Positions 38,998 through 50,880 of a stretch of 64,000 nt of DNA are shown piece after piece. Origin of the DNA: Echiichthys vipera (lineage: Eukaryota; Chordata; Actinopteri; Perciformes; Trachinidae); assembly GCA_963691815.1 (NCBI GenBank), contig OY829660.1:3689466-3753465 (forward strand), written 5' to 3'. Numbering within the stretch: position 1 is the first letter of the stretch; every line of letters begins with the position of its first letter. The position numbers and the translations under genes are program-made. The notes beneath the pieces were generated by a model. It was not told where the DNA came from. It made no database searches and was given only the letters and a program-made list of their open reading frames with translations.

Positions 38998-40133
38998 GAG
39001 AGGTGTGGATTGTGAGACCTTAGATTGTGGATTGCTTTATGGGGTTGATCTGAAATCCATTTTTAATAGATTATTTGGGGACGTTCGCCCTTTGAAAGTT
39101 TTACTGGAGAAGCAAAAGACGGGATGACATCCCTCAAACACTGTAGATCAACTTTAACAAGTCCAAACCAAGGACAGTGCTGTGATGGCGTGCGCATGCC
39201 AACCTATTGAGGATCACTGACGGCTCGTTCATCCTGTATTTTATAGGCCATTTTATTCTATTGAGATCTTTAAATTAACTTTGGTGCCAGGTGGTCCCAG
39301 ATATACAACCGTTTTTCATTATTAAATGTTATAAATGAAGCATAAAGGCAAAGAGAATTGCCAGGTTCACACAGTTCACATTACTACCCAGAGTGCCATT
39401 TGGCAGTGAGCAGTATATGCATTGGCATTGTGATTTCTGGCCCCACATCACTGACTTTACTTCCAAATGGGCAGAAAGGAGAGGCCAATCATATCTGGGA
39501 TCTGGGTGTGAAAGGCGGATAGTGTCTGATGATCTTACACTGGATTATAGACTCATCTGTGTGTACAGTATGTGTGTGTGCGTGTGTTTGTGTATTTGTA
39601 CTGTATATAATCTGTTGGATTTAAATACCCGCTCGTCAAGCCACAGCAGAAGCAGAGTATTCACAGTAAAACCAAAACAGCGATATGATCGAAGAACACC
39701 GCCAACAATCTTCTCACGAGCTCAGTTTCCTAACCATTAGCACAACCTCTCCAGCTCAAGGGCTCAGGATGGGTTTAAACTGCACTTATTGTAGCTTTAT
39801 TTATCCAGCGAAAGCTTACTGAGCACACATGGTCTTTTCCGGCGACGCCCTGCTTCAGAGCTCACACATTTACACGAATGTTTGTCTGCCGGTGGCCGCT
39901 GGCCTTTTCTTCTGGAGCCAATGGGGTTCTGTTTATTGTTGTAAGACTCCATTAAGAGACGGTAGCTGCCGAGAGTCTCAATAGTGTCTTTCACCGCCCC
40001 AAATTCTGACCAGATCTCTGTTAAACACTGGTTCCCCTAACTGCGTTGCATAGTCAGACACATATTGCTGGAATCAGTTTCTCTTTCCTGTGTTTGATAT
40101 ACCTTCGGATCGTGCCTCATTATCATACAATTA

Positions 40134-40735
40134 GGGCGCACTCACACTGTCCTTCCGCATCGGGCCAAAACCGGTTTTTCAGCTAAAGCCTAGTGCGTTT
40201 GACCAGTGTGAGTGCACCCACTCTGCGCATAACTGCAGCTAGCTGGCCGTCCACGACCCGCCTGAGAGACGTGGGCTTTTGTAGAGCCCGTTTGCACATG
40301 TACGAGCACGAGCACGAGCATGAGGCCTACGACGGTTCTGATGTCATTTATGTGCGCCTGTTGGGACATAGAAAAAAGAAGGAGGGACCATGCGCGGACA
40401 TTTAAAACAATGGCGGTGAAAGGTTCACGTTGGTGTGATGCGGAGGTGGAGTGTTTACTGCAGATTTGGTCGATGAAAAGATTCAAAAACAGTCGACAAG
40501 ACGCACAAAAACTCAGAGGTCTATGGAAAGATTTGTAAACAGAGCGACGCATCGCGATGACGTCAATCAATGAGTGTGACGTGTTACGGCGTGATGACGT
40601 ATAGGCAGCAAGAAGCATTTGCGCGAGGCCCAGGTAGTGTGAGTACAAACGGGCCTGGGGCGCGGGGGGAGAGGGAGGTGGGACAAGTACCCTAAAGCCC
40701 GTGGCGCGGTGCGGAAGGACAGTGTGAGTGCGCCC
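40134..40735 (+). mobile_element. PIF/Harbinger-like MITE, copy D (602 bp)
   Basis: Terminal repeats are flanked by TTA on both sides (40131-40133 and 40736-40738). The interior holds the Myb/SANT-like frame from about 40410 and a CRE-like TGACGTCA near 40560. Confidence 0.87.
40410..40538 (+). pseudogene. Myb/SANT-like N-terminal coding remnant in MITE copy D
   Basis: The frame reads M-A-V-K-G-S-R-W-C-D-A-E-V-E-C-L-L-Q-I-W-S, then a segment ending GLWKDL before TAA. The tryptophan/LL-IW pattern is like the start of a Myb/SANT-like (MADF or Myb_DNA-bind_4) domain, the DNA-binding protein type that accompanies PIF/Harbinger transposases. The stop lies in TTTGTAAAC, which also looks like a splice donor, so this may be a first exon whose remainder was lost. 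Function is not expected. Confidence 0.55.
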
Positions 40736-41805
40736 TTAGATGTGTTCTTCAATATTAAAATGAATCCGGGTCGTTCTTGTCCGTCAGTGGAAGCAGGAGC
40801 TGCTGGTAGCGTGCCTTTTCATGTCGCACATTTGCCAAAATATAAATAATAGTAGATGTGGCTCAGAAATCAGAAAAAGAAACAACAGAAGTGATAAAAT
40901 ACAGGACCTACATACAGCCTAGCCTACCCTAGAGTACTACCAGGTCTTCATGAGTCCATTTGGTTTCTAGTAACTGATCCATGTCCAAATTATATTCAGC
41001 CTGTTGCCATGGGACTCTGGTATATTTGTTAATTTAATAGCCAAATGGATCCAAGTGGAGAAAAATATGTGTGAACTGTGAAGTGAAGGAAGCACATGAC
41101 ACACTTTGCTTTCAGGCTTTAGATCTGGTCTAATTATCCGCTGGTCGCTGTTTTGAATTAGGTCTCTTTCAGTTTGGATAATGGATTGAAGCACATCAGG
41201 TCAGGGTAGGAGTCTTTTTGGGACTGGGTCCATAATATTGGACACATTTTAAGTGTCATAGGTATTATGCTTTGTCATCCATGGACTAGACCGGCATCGT
41301 GTCATTGCCAGGGCGACGCCCCTCTATGGGGGATAGAAAACAGAGGATCATGTCATGTCCCTTCTGTCTCCCCTCCCTTCATGTGAATGAGCAGCAACCT
41401 TCCACTCAAGCTAGCGTTAGTATCAATAGTATCTGTTCCCAGCATCATTTAGGCCAGAGATTCCTAAACCCTCTTTTTGTAGATGAAATATTTTCGGCGC
41501 GCACAATGAGCACCTGTATTCACACATGGGCTCACTCAGAGATTGGATGGTCTTTGAACATTTGCATTCTCATGCTGCCTTCAAGTACTATGGAAAAGAT
41601 GGTCCTTGCCATTTGTGAACTGGAAATTACCAGTGCGTTGTGTTCAAGTGATTTTGTCGCTGTAGTGAAAGGAAATATGGCGGACCCACAAAACCTGACC
41701 TGGTACTTGGGGAAAACCATTTTAGACCGCCTAATTCACCTGCTACAGTAAGAAGAGGATTTATCAAAACACAAACGGTGAATAATATGCTGTATGTTTT
41801 TTTAT

Positions 41806-42228
41806 GACCGAAAGAACAAGGTCGCGGGTACAAGCGGCCGAAATGGGTTTTCTCAGGAGGGTGGCTGGAGTCTCCCTTAGAGAGAGGGGGAGAAGTTCAG
41901 CATCCGTGAGGAACTCGGAGTAGAGCCGCTGCTCCTTAGCGTTGAAAGGAGCCAGTTGAGGTGGTTCGGGCATCTAGTAAGGATGAACCCTGGGCGCCTC
42001 CCTAGGGAGGTGTTTCAGGCACGTCCAGCTGGGAGGAGGCCTCGGGGAAGACCCAGGACTATCAGGAGAGATTAGATCTCCACACTGGCCTGGGAACGCC
42101 TCGGGATCCCCCAGTTAGAGCTGGTTAATGTGGCCCTGGAAAGGGAAGTTTGGGGTCCCCTGCTAAAGCTGCTGCCCCCGCGACCCGACCCCGGATAAGA
42201 GGCTGAAGATGAGATGAGATGAGATGAA
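41806..42228 (+). mobile_element. RTE/Rex3-like LINE 3' fragment, plus orientation
   Basis: It carries the same C-terminal coding sequence as the copy at 1930-2486 (GRRPRGRPRT, LAWERLGIPQLEL, LLPPRPDPG) and ends in the (GATGA)n tail. It is 5'-truncated and has several frame breaks. No clear target-site duplication was found. Confidence 0.82.
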
Positions 42229-43851
42229 CAGTTGATTTTTTTAAAGGACAAAAGAGATCGCTTATATTTCTGTTTTAGCTACATAAGATTTGTCCACCCT
42301 TATCTGAAGCACATAATCTTCCCTACCATAATCCTCAAAAACAGTGTTGTATTAAAGTAGACAGCGCCATGTTGAAAAGGTCAAAGGTTATCTCATATCA
42401 GCAAATCGTGTAGCAAAATATTCTACGAGCTTCCCAGTGGAAATGACCACATGAAGGGGGATTCGTGTGCAATTTTCACATTGGCTTTTGGTCTTTCCCA
42501 CATTTACCGTAGGACGTGAAGGCTCCATCACATACAGCTCCTCAAGGTTACATCTAGATAAACTCGGGTTTGCAGATTGTGTGTGAAAGGGGCTTTAGAT
42601 ACAGTAGATAGATACATAGAGGAAATTAAGATAAAGCCGAGGGTTCAACAAGCTAACTCCTAATTGTGTTGCCTCTGTCCCCGTCGGGACAAAAGACACA
42701 CTCATGCATCACATAAGCCCAATGAGAGCATTTCGTAGCTGCTGCGCTGCACCGCTCTGTGCTGTGTTGTACATTTCCTGGCTAACACAGCTGCTCAGTC
42801 GCTCTGCTCCCCCCTGAGATCACAGTCAGCTACACTGAGAGCCAAAGTCTGGGTCAACACTTCCTCCTCCTCCTCCTGCTTTTCTCCAGATTGCAGCTGG
42901 CGGATGTAATTCAATTAAGTAGGAAGCTTATAGTGTTTTGGCTGTGGTCGCAGTAGAAGGATGGAGGTGATGCATGCATATAGGAATGGGTACCTGTTGG
43001 TGTTTTTAATTAGTATTTCATTTCCCCCCCAAATTAAATAGTTCTGATTTATGTTGGTAGTGGATTTTCCGAGCATTCATGTTGTTATTCAGCCTCACAG
43101 TCATACCGCATAGATAAATAGTCTACACATCCTGGAGCTGCCCAGTACAACGGTTGATTGTCAGCCAACTTAACGCGTCTGCCAAAGCAGTCAGGAGTTT
43201 GAGTGTTGAGCCAGTGGAGAGGGTTTTTCCCTATACGCTGTGTAGTTTAGGTGTCAGTTTAAGGTAAAACTTCACCGAAATCAAATGTATCTCTTGAGTC
43301 TCACTTACCCGTTGGCTCGAAAAAGTCATGCAGTGCACTGTTGTGTCCACTGGGTGTCGTCTGACTGTCTTCTGCAGTCAATACCAAGTAGGGGTCTGTT
43401 GCGAGACGGAGGGTGCGCTCTTTTGGATTTTTGCCTCTGCACGGCACCTGTAAATATTTTTTTGATATCAACAAATTGAGCAGGGAGTTGTTGTCGAAGA
43501 CGGATATCCAGTTTGCAAAGTGTGTCGTCTAAAAGTGACTGCAAAGGGTCCGACGCTTTAAATATGTTCCAACATCTTTGATACAATCATTCACCCCTTT
43601 AACGCTCAAGTCAAGGTAAAAAAAAAGAACCTAACTAGTGAATGTAATGTTAAGAAGCTGACACAAAACAGTTTGTTCCTGTTTACTTTCTGAATCTTCT
43701 GAATCATGGATATGCAGTAGTTACTTGGATGTAACTCCAGTTTTATGAATACGTGCTGAACCCTGTGTTTTCAACATAAAGTAGACCGACGTGTTTTATG
43801 TGCCGGACCAAAAGAACGCTCCTCCTTTTCCTTCTATAGTGTCCAATAATT
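42229..43851. other. Intronic sequence without recognised elements
   Basis: No gene or mobile element motif seen. 42640-42760 is low in repeats. Confidence 0.45.
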
Positions 43852-44106
43852 GGGGGCGGCAGTAGCTCAGTCCATAGGTGACTTGGTTCGAGTCCCTGTG
43901 TGGACCATGAATGGAGCGGAGACTGGTGGCTGGAGAGGTGCCAGTTCATCTCCTGGGCACTGCCGACGTATTGTGGAGCAAGGCGCCGGTCACTGGCAGC
44001 CCCCTCGCTCTAACATCTCTCCATTAGTTGCATGTATATAGGTACTGTCTGTGCATGTGTGTGTGTACCATTGTGGTATGAATAAAGGAATTCTTCTTCT
44101 TCTTCT
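43852..44106 (+). mobile_element. tRNA-derived SINE (family 1), internally shortened
   Basis: It starts GGGGGCGGCAGTAGCTCAGT, lacks part of the tRNA-like head (the stretch before GGTTCGAGTCC) and part of the body, and ends in a TTC tail. Confidence 0.82.
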
Positions 44107-44214
44107 AATAAAATCACTCATTAATAATCGTAAAACCCACGATATTTCCTCTGGCAATAATCGTGACGTCATAATCTCATATCATGAAGTCCCTTGTCAC
44201 AACACGTGATTACA

Positions 44215-44515
44215 GGGCGGCTGTGGCTTAGTGGTAGAGTGGGTCGTCCTCCGTTCGAGAGATTGGCAGTTCGATCCCTAGCTCCTCCGGTCCACATGTC
44301 GAAGTGTCCTTGGGCAAGACGCTGAACACCGAATTGCTCCCTGTGCTGCGCATGGGTGTGTAAATGTGGTGTGAATGGTCAGATTAGATGGTCTGTAGAT
44401 GTCCACTGCCATCAGTGTGAATGTCTGTGTGAACGGGTGAATGTGACAAACACTGTGAAAGCGCCTTGAGTAGTCAGAAGACTAGAAAGGCGCTATAGAA
44501 GTACAAGTCCATTTA
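44215..44515 (+). mobile_element. tRNA-derived SINE (family 2), full length
   Basis: The head GGGCGGCTGTGGCTTAGTGG with an A-box and a B-box-like GGCAGTTCGATCCC is followed by a body that ends AAGGCGCTATAGAAGTAC and AAGTCCATTTA. It is a different SINE family from the one ending at 44106, only about 110 bp away. Confidence 0.83.
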
Positions 44516-46013
44516 CAGGTGACCCAAATAAATAGGGTTATTTAGGTGGTATTAAATAAATAAATGTAATCGTCATTGCCATATTGTGGAAATCCCAAAT
44601 CCAGATCACTAGAAGGAGACGTCCAGAATAGATCAGCTGCTTCTCTGCCCCTCTGCCAAATTCCACAGGAGTGTGTTTTTTGAGATAATCTCCAGGCGCA
44701 GAGCCAAACTAACCCGAGACGGAAAGAGCACCTCTTTGTTGTTGCAGGGGAAATAAGAAAACACGTTAAAAGGTTGTCGGTGGTGTTTTAGGCCTAAGGG
44801 AAACCAGTCGGATGTCTTGGTAGATATGACACCAATACAAAGCAAATTAAAACCAACCTTTTTAGATCAAAGTGGATAAGTGCGTCGACTTGCAGCATCA
44901 TATTCCTTGTAAATGACCCGGACGAGAGTGTGTGGGCTCCAATCAGACACGGTGCATTTTGGGAAGTGTCTATTTTGAGTGTGTGTGGTCGCTCCTGTGG
45001 GTTTCCTCTAAGTAGCTTTTAGCAGGGGTTTGATAAGACGCTCAACACACACTCTCACATACACTCACTCCGTTAAACCCAATAGTCTTACAGGGCATTA
45101 AACCACCATTTTCATTTTCTCTCAAGCTGCTTTTGTTTGAAGGCGTGTGAAATGCGCCGGGCTCCCCTGATAACGCAGCACTTTGGAGGTTATCGACTGG
45201 CGGAGATCTGCGCTCATGTGATCTCTATCAGATCTTCACCGTGACGGGGCGCACACTCTCTCACACGCCAGCTCGTATTGGGTTATATCGCTAATCTTTT
45301 TTTGTCACCTTAAGAGCTTTCAAGTGGTTTCTTTTTTCATGCAGACGGCCGATGATGGAGGTGGAGATGATTTGTAATCGTTTAGGCTGAAGGGGAAAAA
45401 GGGAAAGGGCAGCACGGAGGAACGAGCAGCATGGGAGGGACCGTCTTTTATCTGGATACGCTGGATTTTACATTTTTATCACATGAAAACGAAGGAAAAT
45501 GTTCTTGTTATAACGAGAAAACGAAGGTATTATCTCGTTATTGTGGACAACTGAGGAAATGAAATGTCTGTAATGTTTGACCCTTTAGGGCTTCCGTAAA
45601 CTTGTAAGTGATTATTCACATTACGGGCAAATCTTTTTTGTATTACAAGCCTTACAGAGATTTAGAGATTGTGAATATATCTCTTTTTATCGCTCCCTGG
45701 ATCAGAAAATACTGTCAGGCTGTGAATGATGTGTTAGCGAAGCCCTCTGTCAAACCCTTCAGAGCAGGATAACAGTGGACAGCCTGGTGTGTGTGAGTGC
45801 TGCTGCAGTGAGATCTCTGCCTCAGAGTGAGAAAAGCTCATTTAAAGGTACAGATTGTTGAAATCCGTCCATTTTGAGACACGTCAGGTGAACACAGTAA
45901 AACCGGCTAACTACCAGAAACCTCCACAGTTGATTACTCACATTAAGACATTTAATTTTTATATCATGTACTTCTAACTTTTCTGAAATGTTCTGTTTAA
46001 ATATGTAAATGAA
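44516..46013. other. Intronic sequence without recognised elements
   Basis: No motif supported. Confidence 0.5.
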
Positions 46014-46458
46014 CTACGTGGTCTCATGGGAGGGCGTATAAATAGCACGCCACTTTTCCTGACTTTCATGACTTTTCATGTGCATGTCTACGCATATTAA
46101 GCTTTTCGCGTGTCATTTTACGCCCGTAGTTCCCCAGGGTTAGGGTTAGGGTTAGGGGTCAGGGTTAGGGTTAGGGTAAGGGTTAGGGTTAGGGCATTTC
46201 ACGCCCGTTATTTCAGCCATCCTTCACATGAAATATTGATTTAAAAACAACCCTCTGACAGAAAGCTCCACCACACAAGGGTTTTCCCTCAATGACATTT
46301 GTGCGTCAAATGACAACGCCATCTCTGCACTATACAAGTCAATTGAGACTACATGGCGTGAAATGACACGCAAAAATCATGACATGCGTTGTAATTATAC
46401 GCGAGATGGCTTGAGAGAAATAGCGTGTCATTCACACGCCTTTTGGTGAGACCAGGCT
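46014..46458 (-). mobile_element. MITE carrying telomere-type repeats, copy 2 (445 bp)
   Basis: It is the reverse complement of 21442-21889 over its full length, with scattered substitutions and a longer telomere-like array. The flanks TAAATGAA and GATATGAA agree at 6 of 8 bases, consistent with an aged 8-bp target duplication. Confidence 0.87.
46136..46194 (+). repeat. Interstitial TTAGGG array in MITE copy 2
   Basis: The array has about nine TTAGGG units with three variants (GGGGTC, GTAAGG and similar). It is longer than the array in copy 1, so the tract has changed length since the copies separated. Confidence 0.9.
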
Positions 46459-46729
46459 GATATGAAACATAAAAAGACGCAAACCTTTTGGTCACTTTAA
46501 GCACACAAACCGACTTTTGTCATATTCTATCACCTCAGCTGTGCTTGTTTCTACTATTCTGTTGTATTAACTGCCATAACATATGAGTCATATTCACATT
46601 ACTATAGTTACTGTTGGGCTTTGCTTGCTTGTATCTCTGTCTTTGTGTCCGTCTTTGTCTCTCTCTGTCCATCTGTGTGTCTTTTCTTTCTCTCTCTCTC
46701 CTTCTCTTCCTCTCTCCGGTGCAGACAGA

Positions 46730-46941
46730 TGTCCGTCCTCCACAGAGCTGGGTCTGTCCGTCGTTCCTGTCTGTTATAGGGAAGGTTTTCGTTGCCACCG
46801 TACTCTACGGGGGAATTGTTGGGTCTCTGTAAATCATAAATAAGTCATAGAGTGTGGTCTATACCTAGTCTGTAAAGTGTCCTGATATAACTTTTGTTAT
46901 GATTCGACACTATAAATAAAATTGAATTGAAATTGAATTGA
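46730..46941 (+). repeat. LINE/SINE 3'-tail repeat with (ATTGA)n end
   Basis: It contains GGGGGAATTGTTGGGTCTCTG, then AAAGTGTCCTGATATAACTT and ACTATAAATAAAATTGAATTG repeats (each given in part). This is a common fish retroposon 3' end and the same family as 7747-8095. Confidence 0.6.
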
Positions 46942-47437
46942 ACTTTCTTTCCATTGGTCTGAAAGAAGAAAAGTGAATGAAGGAAAATCTCAAAATTGCA
47001 TCTGTACATTTATTTACTTTTTTAACACGTTTTTGGACATTTTGGAAAATGTCTAAAATCCGAGTGTGTGCAGTAGTCGTGGAACAGGTAGACGCTGAGG
47101 CCTAACACAGCTGTAGGTGCAGTGTGCATTGGTTTGATTGACATTTCAGTTTGATTTGTGTGGTTTTATTGCAGCTTCCTGTCAAAACGAAAAGAAACGT
47201 CAGGATCTGTTTTCATCAGAGAACTTCACACGTTAAATGAGCTGTCCTGATAAGGGGGAAATTCATTTCTAAGTGTTAAAAACATACTTTACTTTCTTTT
47301 CTAGACCACAGCACTAAACCCCCCAAACACGTTTTCCTTGTGTCCCTCTTCCATACATCAACTTGTGCTCAGCTCTTGTTGCCTCACTCATCTCTTCCTA
47401 CAGCACAGCCCATTAGAAGCTGGCCGAGTGGGACTAA

Positions 47438-47776
47438 GGGCGGACTCACACTGTCCTTCCGCACCGCGCCCCGGGCTTTAGGGTACTTGTCCCCCCTCCC
47501 CCGCGCCCCAGGCCCGTTTGTACTCACACTACCTGGGCCTCGCGCGAATGCTTCTTGCTGTCCATACGTCATCACGCTGTAACACGTCCCACGCATTGAT
47601 TGACGTCATCGCGATGTGTCTCTTTGTTTACAAATCTTTCCACAGACCTCTGAGTTTTTGTGCGTCTTGTCGACTGTTTTTGAATATTTTCATCGACCAA
47701 ATCTGCAGTAAACACTCCACCTCCGCATCACACCAACGTGAACCTTTCGCCGCCATTGTTGTTGTTGTTAAATGTC
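47438..47776 (-). mobile_element. PIF/Harbinger-like MITE, copy E (truncated)
   Basis: The left end GGGCGGACTCACACTGTCC is intact, but the copy breaks off inside the sequence just upstream of the Myb-like start. The frame itself lies on the minus strand at about 47628-47760. Confidence 0.78.
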
Positions 47777-48839
47777 TGGCGGTTTCTGTGTGGAGCCCCC
47801 CTAACCCTCTCAGCACTATCGATGCAAATCCTGGGTTAAATGACTTGAAGTGTTAACGCTTTATTGGAGATTTAGTTCAGTGTCTTGTCCCCCCCCCCCG
47901 TCATCACGTAACATACTGCTCTCATGGGAATGCTGCTTGATCACAAGGTGAAAGTGATGACTCACAATCTCTTTGGTCCGTGGGTTTAAACAGTGACAAG
48001 CAGCTGCGTTTTAAACTGCGGGTGGATTGTGATCACGGGATTATTATCATCGAACATGACTTGAAACGGCGTGTTGTACGTGACTGTGACGGTTAAGTTT
48101 AGGTAACAAAAGTTGGCGGTTGAGTTTAGGCAGCAAAACGACATGGTTAAGATTAGACAAAGGTCGTGATGGGAGGGTCACGAACACAAGTCCCCCAGCG
48201 GAGAGTCCTGTTTTTTGGGATTCATCCGTCACCCCGACCCTCCTGCCTACGCCACCAAAGTCACCTGATTTCCTTCTTTGCTCTGAATGTTTTGTCCACA
48301 GTAATAAATATGTGCATTACATATGAATTAGGGTGCGTTACTTTTCTCAGTTATATGTATGAACAGTGATTGAGGACAGCCTGACCTCTGTTCTGCTTTT
48401 CTGACATCCATTTGAAGAAAAGCCCCAATATACTGATCCCTAAAGGAGACATTTATAGCTGTTTTTTTTACTTTACCCACATCCTACTCTAAGGAGGTCA
48501 AAGGTCAAGGTCTATCTACTATCATGTAAGTGAAGATTAGTGAAGAAAGAGGTGCAGCTGTAAAAAAGAGAGTTTGTTTGTGTCACAAGTCTAACTGCCA
48601 CCATTTCAGCCCTCAAGGTAAATATGTGGCTGACAGCAGATTCTACCTGCACAGGTGCAGACAGAGTGTGTGTGCGTGTGCGTGTGCGTGTGCGTGTGTG
48701 TGTGTGTGAGAGAGCATGTGCTGGCACAGTTAGACTGCAGCAGTATTGAGTATCAAAGGTTATCTAATTCTATTTTGGGAATCTTCTTATGTAGGCAAAT
48801 TTTTACTGGCTGCAGGATCCGGTCTGTTGATCGCACACG

Positions 48840-48842
<3 letters not shown>

Positions 48843-48916
<74 letters not shown>

Positions 48917-48921
48917 ACAGT
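48843..48921 (+). repeat. (CA)n microsatellite
   Basis: CA array, about 35 units, ending ACAGACACACAG. A TGCG/TG array lies about 140 bp upstream (48666-48710), so the two are opposite in strand. Confidence 0.96.
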
Positions 48922-49939
48922 TCATACACTACATTTTGTGTTCTTCACCTTCTGTACCCTACACTGGACTATCTCTGCATGTTTTTGTGCCCAAACAATG
49001 AAATAACCTCTTACAAGTCCTGCGAATGACAAAACAGGATGTTGACACTTATCTCCCACCCCCCAACGTCACATACATGCCCTTTTTTGGTAAGAGGAAA
49101 TGAGGTGGAGTCAAAGTCTGACAAGGTGGCGACTCCCGTAGGCGAGGCAATTGGATCAAGGTTAGAGAAGGGACCCTGACAGGTATGCTACGTCAGGCGG
49201 AAGTCTCTAGTGCCACACAGTGCGTAGGCAGTGGCAATCACTTTGGTATTTTTAGACACAACAATTGAACTTTTTTGGCTTCATGTGCCACTGAACACCT
49301 TTCAAAGGAATGAATGGGGCCGCACCTCGGACGCTGTATCCAGATCTAATTATACATCCATGCACAAGACGACCTGTGTTCCAGTCACAGTTAGTTTTAG
49401 TAGGATGTGATTTGACAGAGCTTTAGATCCATGTTGATCAGGGTGTATGTGAAGCCTAATTGGATGCAATAATCTCCAGTTTTAGAAGAAAGGCCTCTGT
49501 TTTTACTCTGAGCGTGGAGATTTTATCATGTTTGACCTTTAGGAAATGATTGTCAGCACAACAGGGATCCCCTAAGTACAGAGGAGTTTAAAGAGGCACG
49601 CAAAGAGAGGACAAATGTGTTTGTGTGGTCACAGATCTACGAGATCAGTCAAAGGGAGGATTTCTAACCCTGCTGACATTTCCGTACTTTCTGTTCTCCA
49701 CTGTCTGCTCCGCACTTCAGCGGCCAAACAGATGTGTTGGATTTTCCTTTCCTTCACTGTTCATCCCTTTCTGGCTCCTCAAGTTAACCGCCGATTTCTT
49801 CTTTTATTTAGTCCAGGAAGGAATTTCCAGCTCTTAAAACAACAGGTGTTCAAAACGTTATAAGGTGTGTGAATGGACATAGGTTGAATTTAAATTTTTT
49901 AAATAGCAGAATGCTTTATAAAGCAGAACTTTTGAACTT

Positions 49940-50115
49940 TTTAATGGAGAAATCCAGTAGAGTTCCTAACAGTCGCTAACAGCAGGACGTGGCTAACAGT
50001 GATTAGCTCGGGGCAGTACGGTGAAAGCATTCAAAGGTCTTTTTTAACCACTAACACTGCTGAAAATAACACCAAACCGCAGCAGCATGAGAAGAGTCCC
50101 TACACAGAAAATTAG
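49940..50115 (+). repeat. Partial copy of the palindromic-MITE arm
   Basis: It shares GTGGCTAACAGTGATTAGCT and AAAGGTCTTTTTTAACCACT with 26763-26935; only one arm is present. Confidence 0.8.
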
Positions 50116-50664
50116 GATAGAAGGTTTCTTTCTTCAAAGCGAGGAATCTGTGTCTGTGTATCTGCGTGATCTTCATGTAGCTCGGGAAACGTTTATTTGA
50201 TCTACTTCACACGCGGCAGGTGTGTTGCAGGGGACCCAATCACATGCTTTGTTGTGTTGAATCTACTGCAGTTGAGCCAGAGGGTGGAGCTATTACATTC
50301 AACTTTACATGTTACTGGTATTCTGTAAGTCCAGATGCATCTTTCCATGTAGGCCACGACTACAACGTGTCTTGATCGATTTCTTGGAGAAAGTGTTGTT
50401 TCATACGGTTTTGCTAAAGCCGGCCCTCAAAGTTTGGTCAAATGCTGTGAGTGGAATTTATATTACAAAACACGTCATATCTCCTGAACCCTTTGTGCTT
50501 TTGCAAACACATCTGGGGTCACGTGTACAGTAGATATGATGTCTGAGTTGCCATGACAAATTTGATGCCATTTGGCTGATGGGTGGCACTGTAGCAGCAT
50601 CGTCTAACTGTAAAGGCTGAGATCTCTGTCTGGTGCGTATGCACGTATGACTGTCTTTCACATA

Positions 50665-50880
50665 CAGTGGGTACGGAAAGTATTCAGACCCCCTTAAATT
50701 TTTTACTCTTTGTTAAATTGCAGCCATGTGCTAAAATCATTTAAGTTCATTTTTTTCCTCATTAATGTACACACAGCACCCCATATTGACAGAAAAACAC
50801 AGAATTGTAGACATTTTTACAGATTTATTAAAAAAGAAAAACTGAAATATCACATGGACATAAGTATTCAGACCCTTTGC
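50665..50880 (+). repeat. Left terminal inverted repeat of the Tc1-like element (IR/DR type)
   Basis: This 216-bp arm is almost the exact reverse complement of 52084-52299. The outer direct repeat begins about 50672 and the inner one ends at 50880; both contain AGTATTCAGACCC and are the expected transposase-binding sites. Confidence 0.93.
50824..50829 (-). terminator. AATAAA polyadenylation signal within the left terminal repeat
   Basis: The hexamer AATAAA on the minus strand lies about 50 bp past the transposase stop, inside the terminal repeat. It would let the element end its own transcript. Confidence 0.55.

Larger units (their letters stand above)
37367..40130. other. Intronic sequence with one nested MITE/SINE
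   Basis: Apart from 38505-38997 nothing was recognised. Confidence 0.5.
47777..50662. other. Intronic sequence with a CA array and one MITE arm
   Basis: 48843-48921 is (CA)n and 49940-50115 is the partial MITE arm. The rest shows nothing recognisable. Confidence 0.5.

Noticed and set aside
40193..40648. Protein-coding genes in the MITE copies (up to 152 codons)
   Set aside because: Most frames are antisense to the Myb-like remnant or lie in non-coding MITE parts; the pattern repeats in every copy with stops and frameshifts.
46136..46194. A true telomere or ancient chromosome fusion point
   Set aside because: The array sits inside a MITE with a second copy at 21442, so transposition explains it better.
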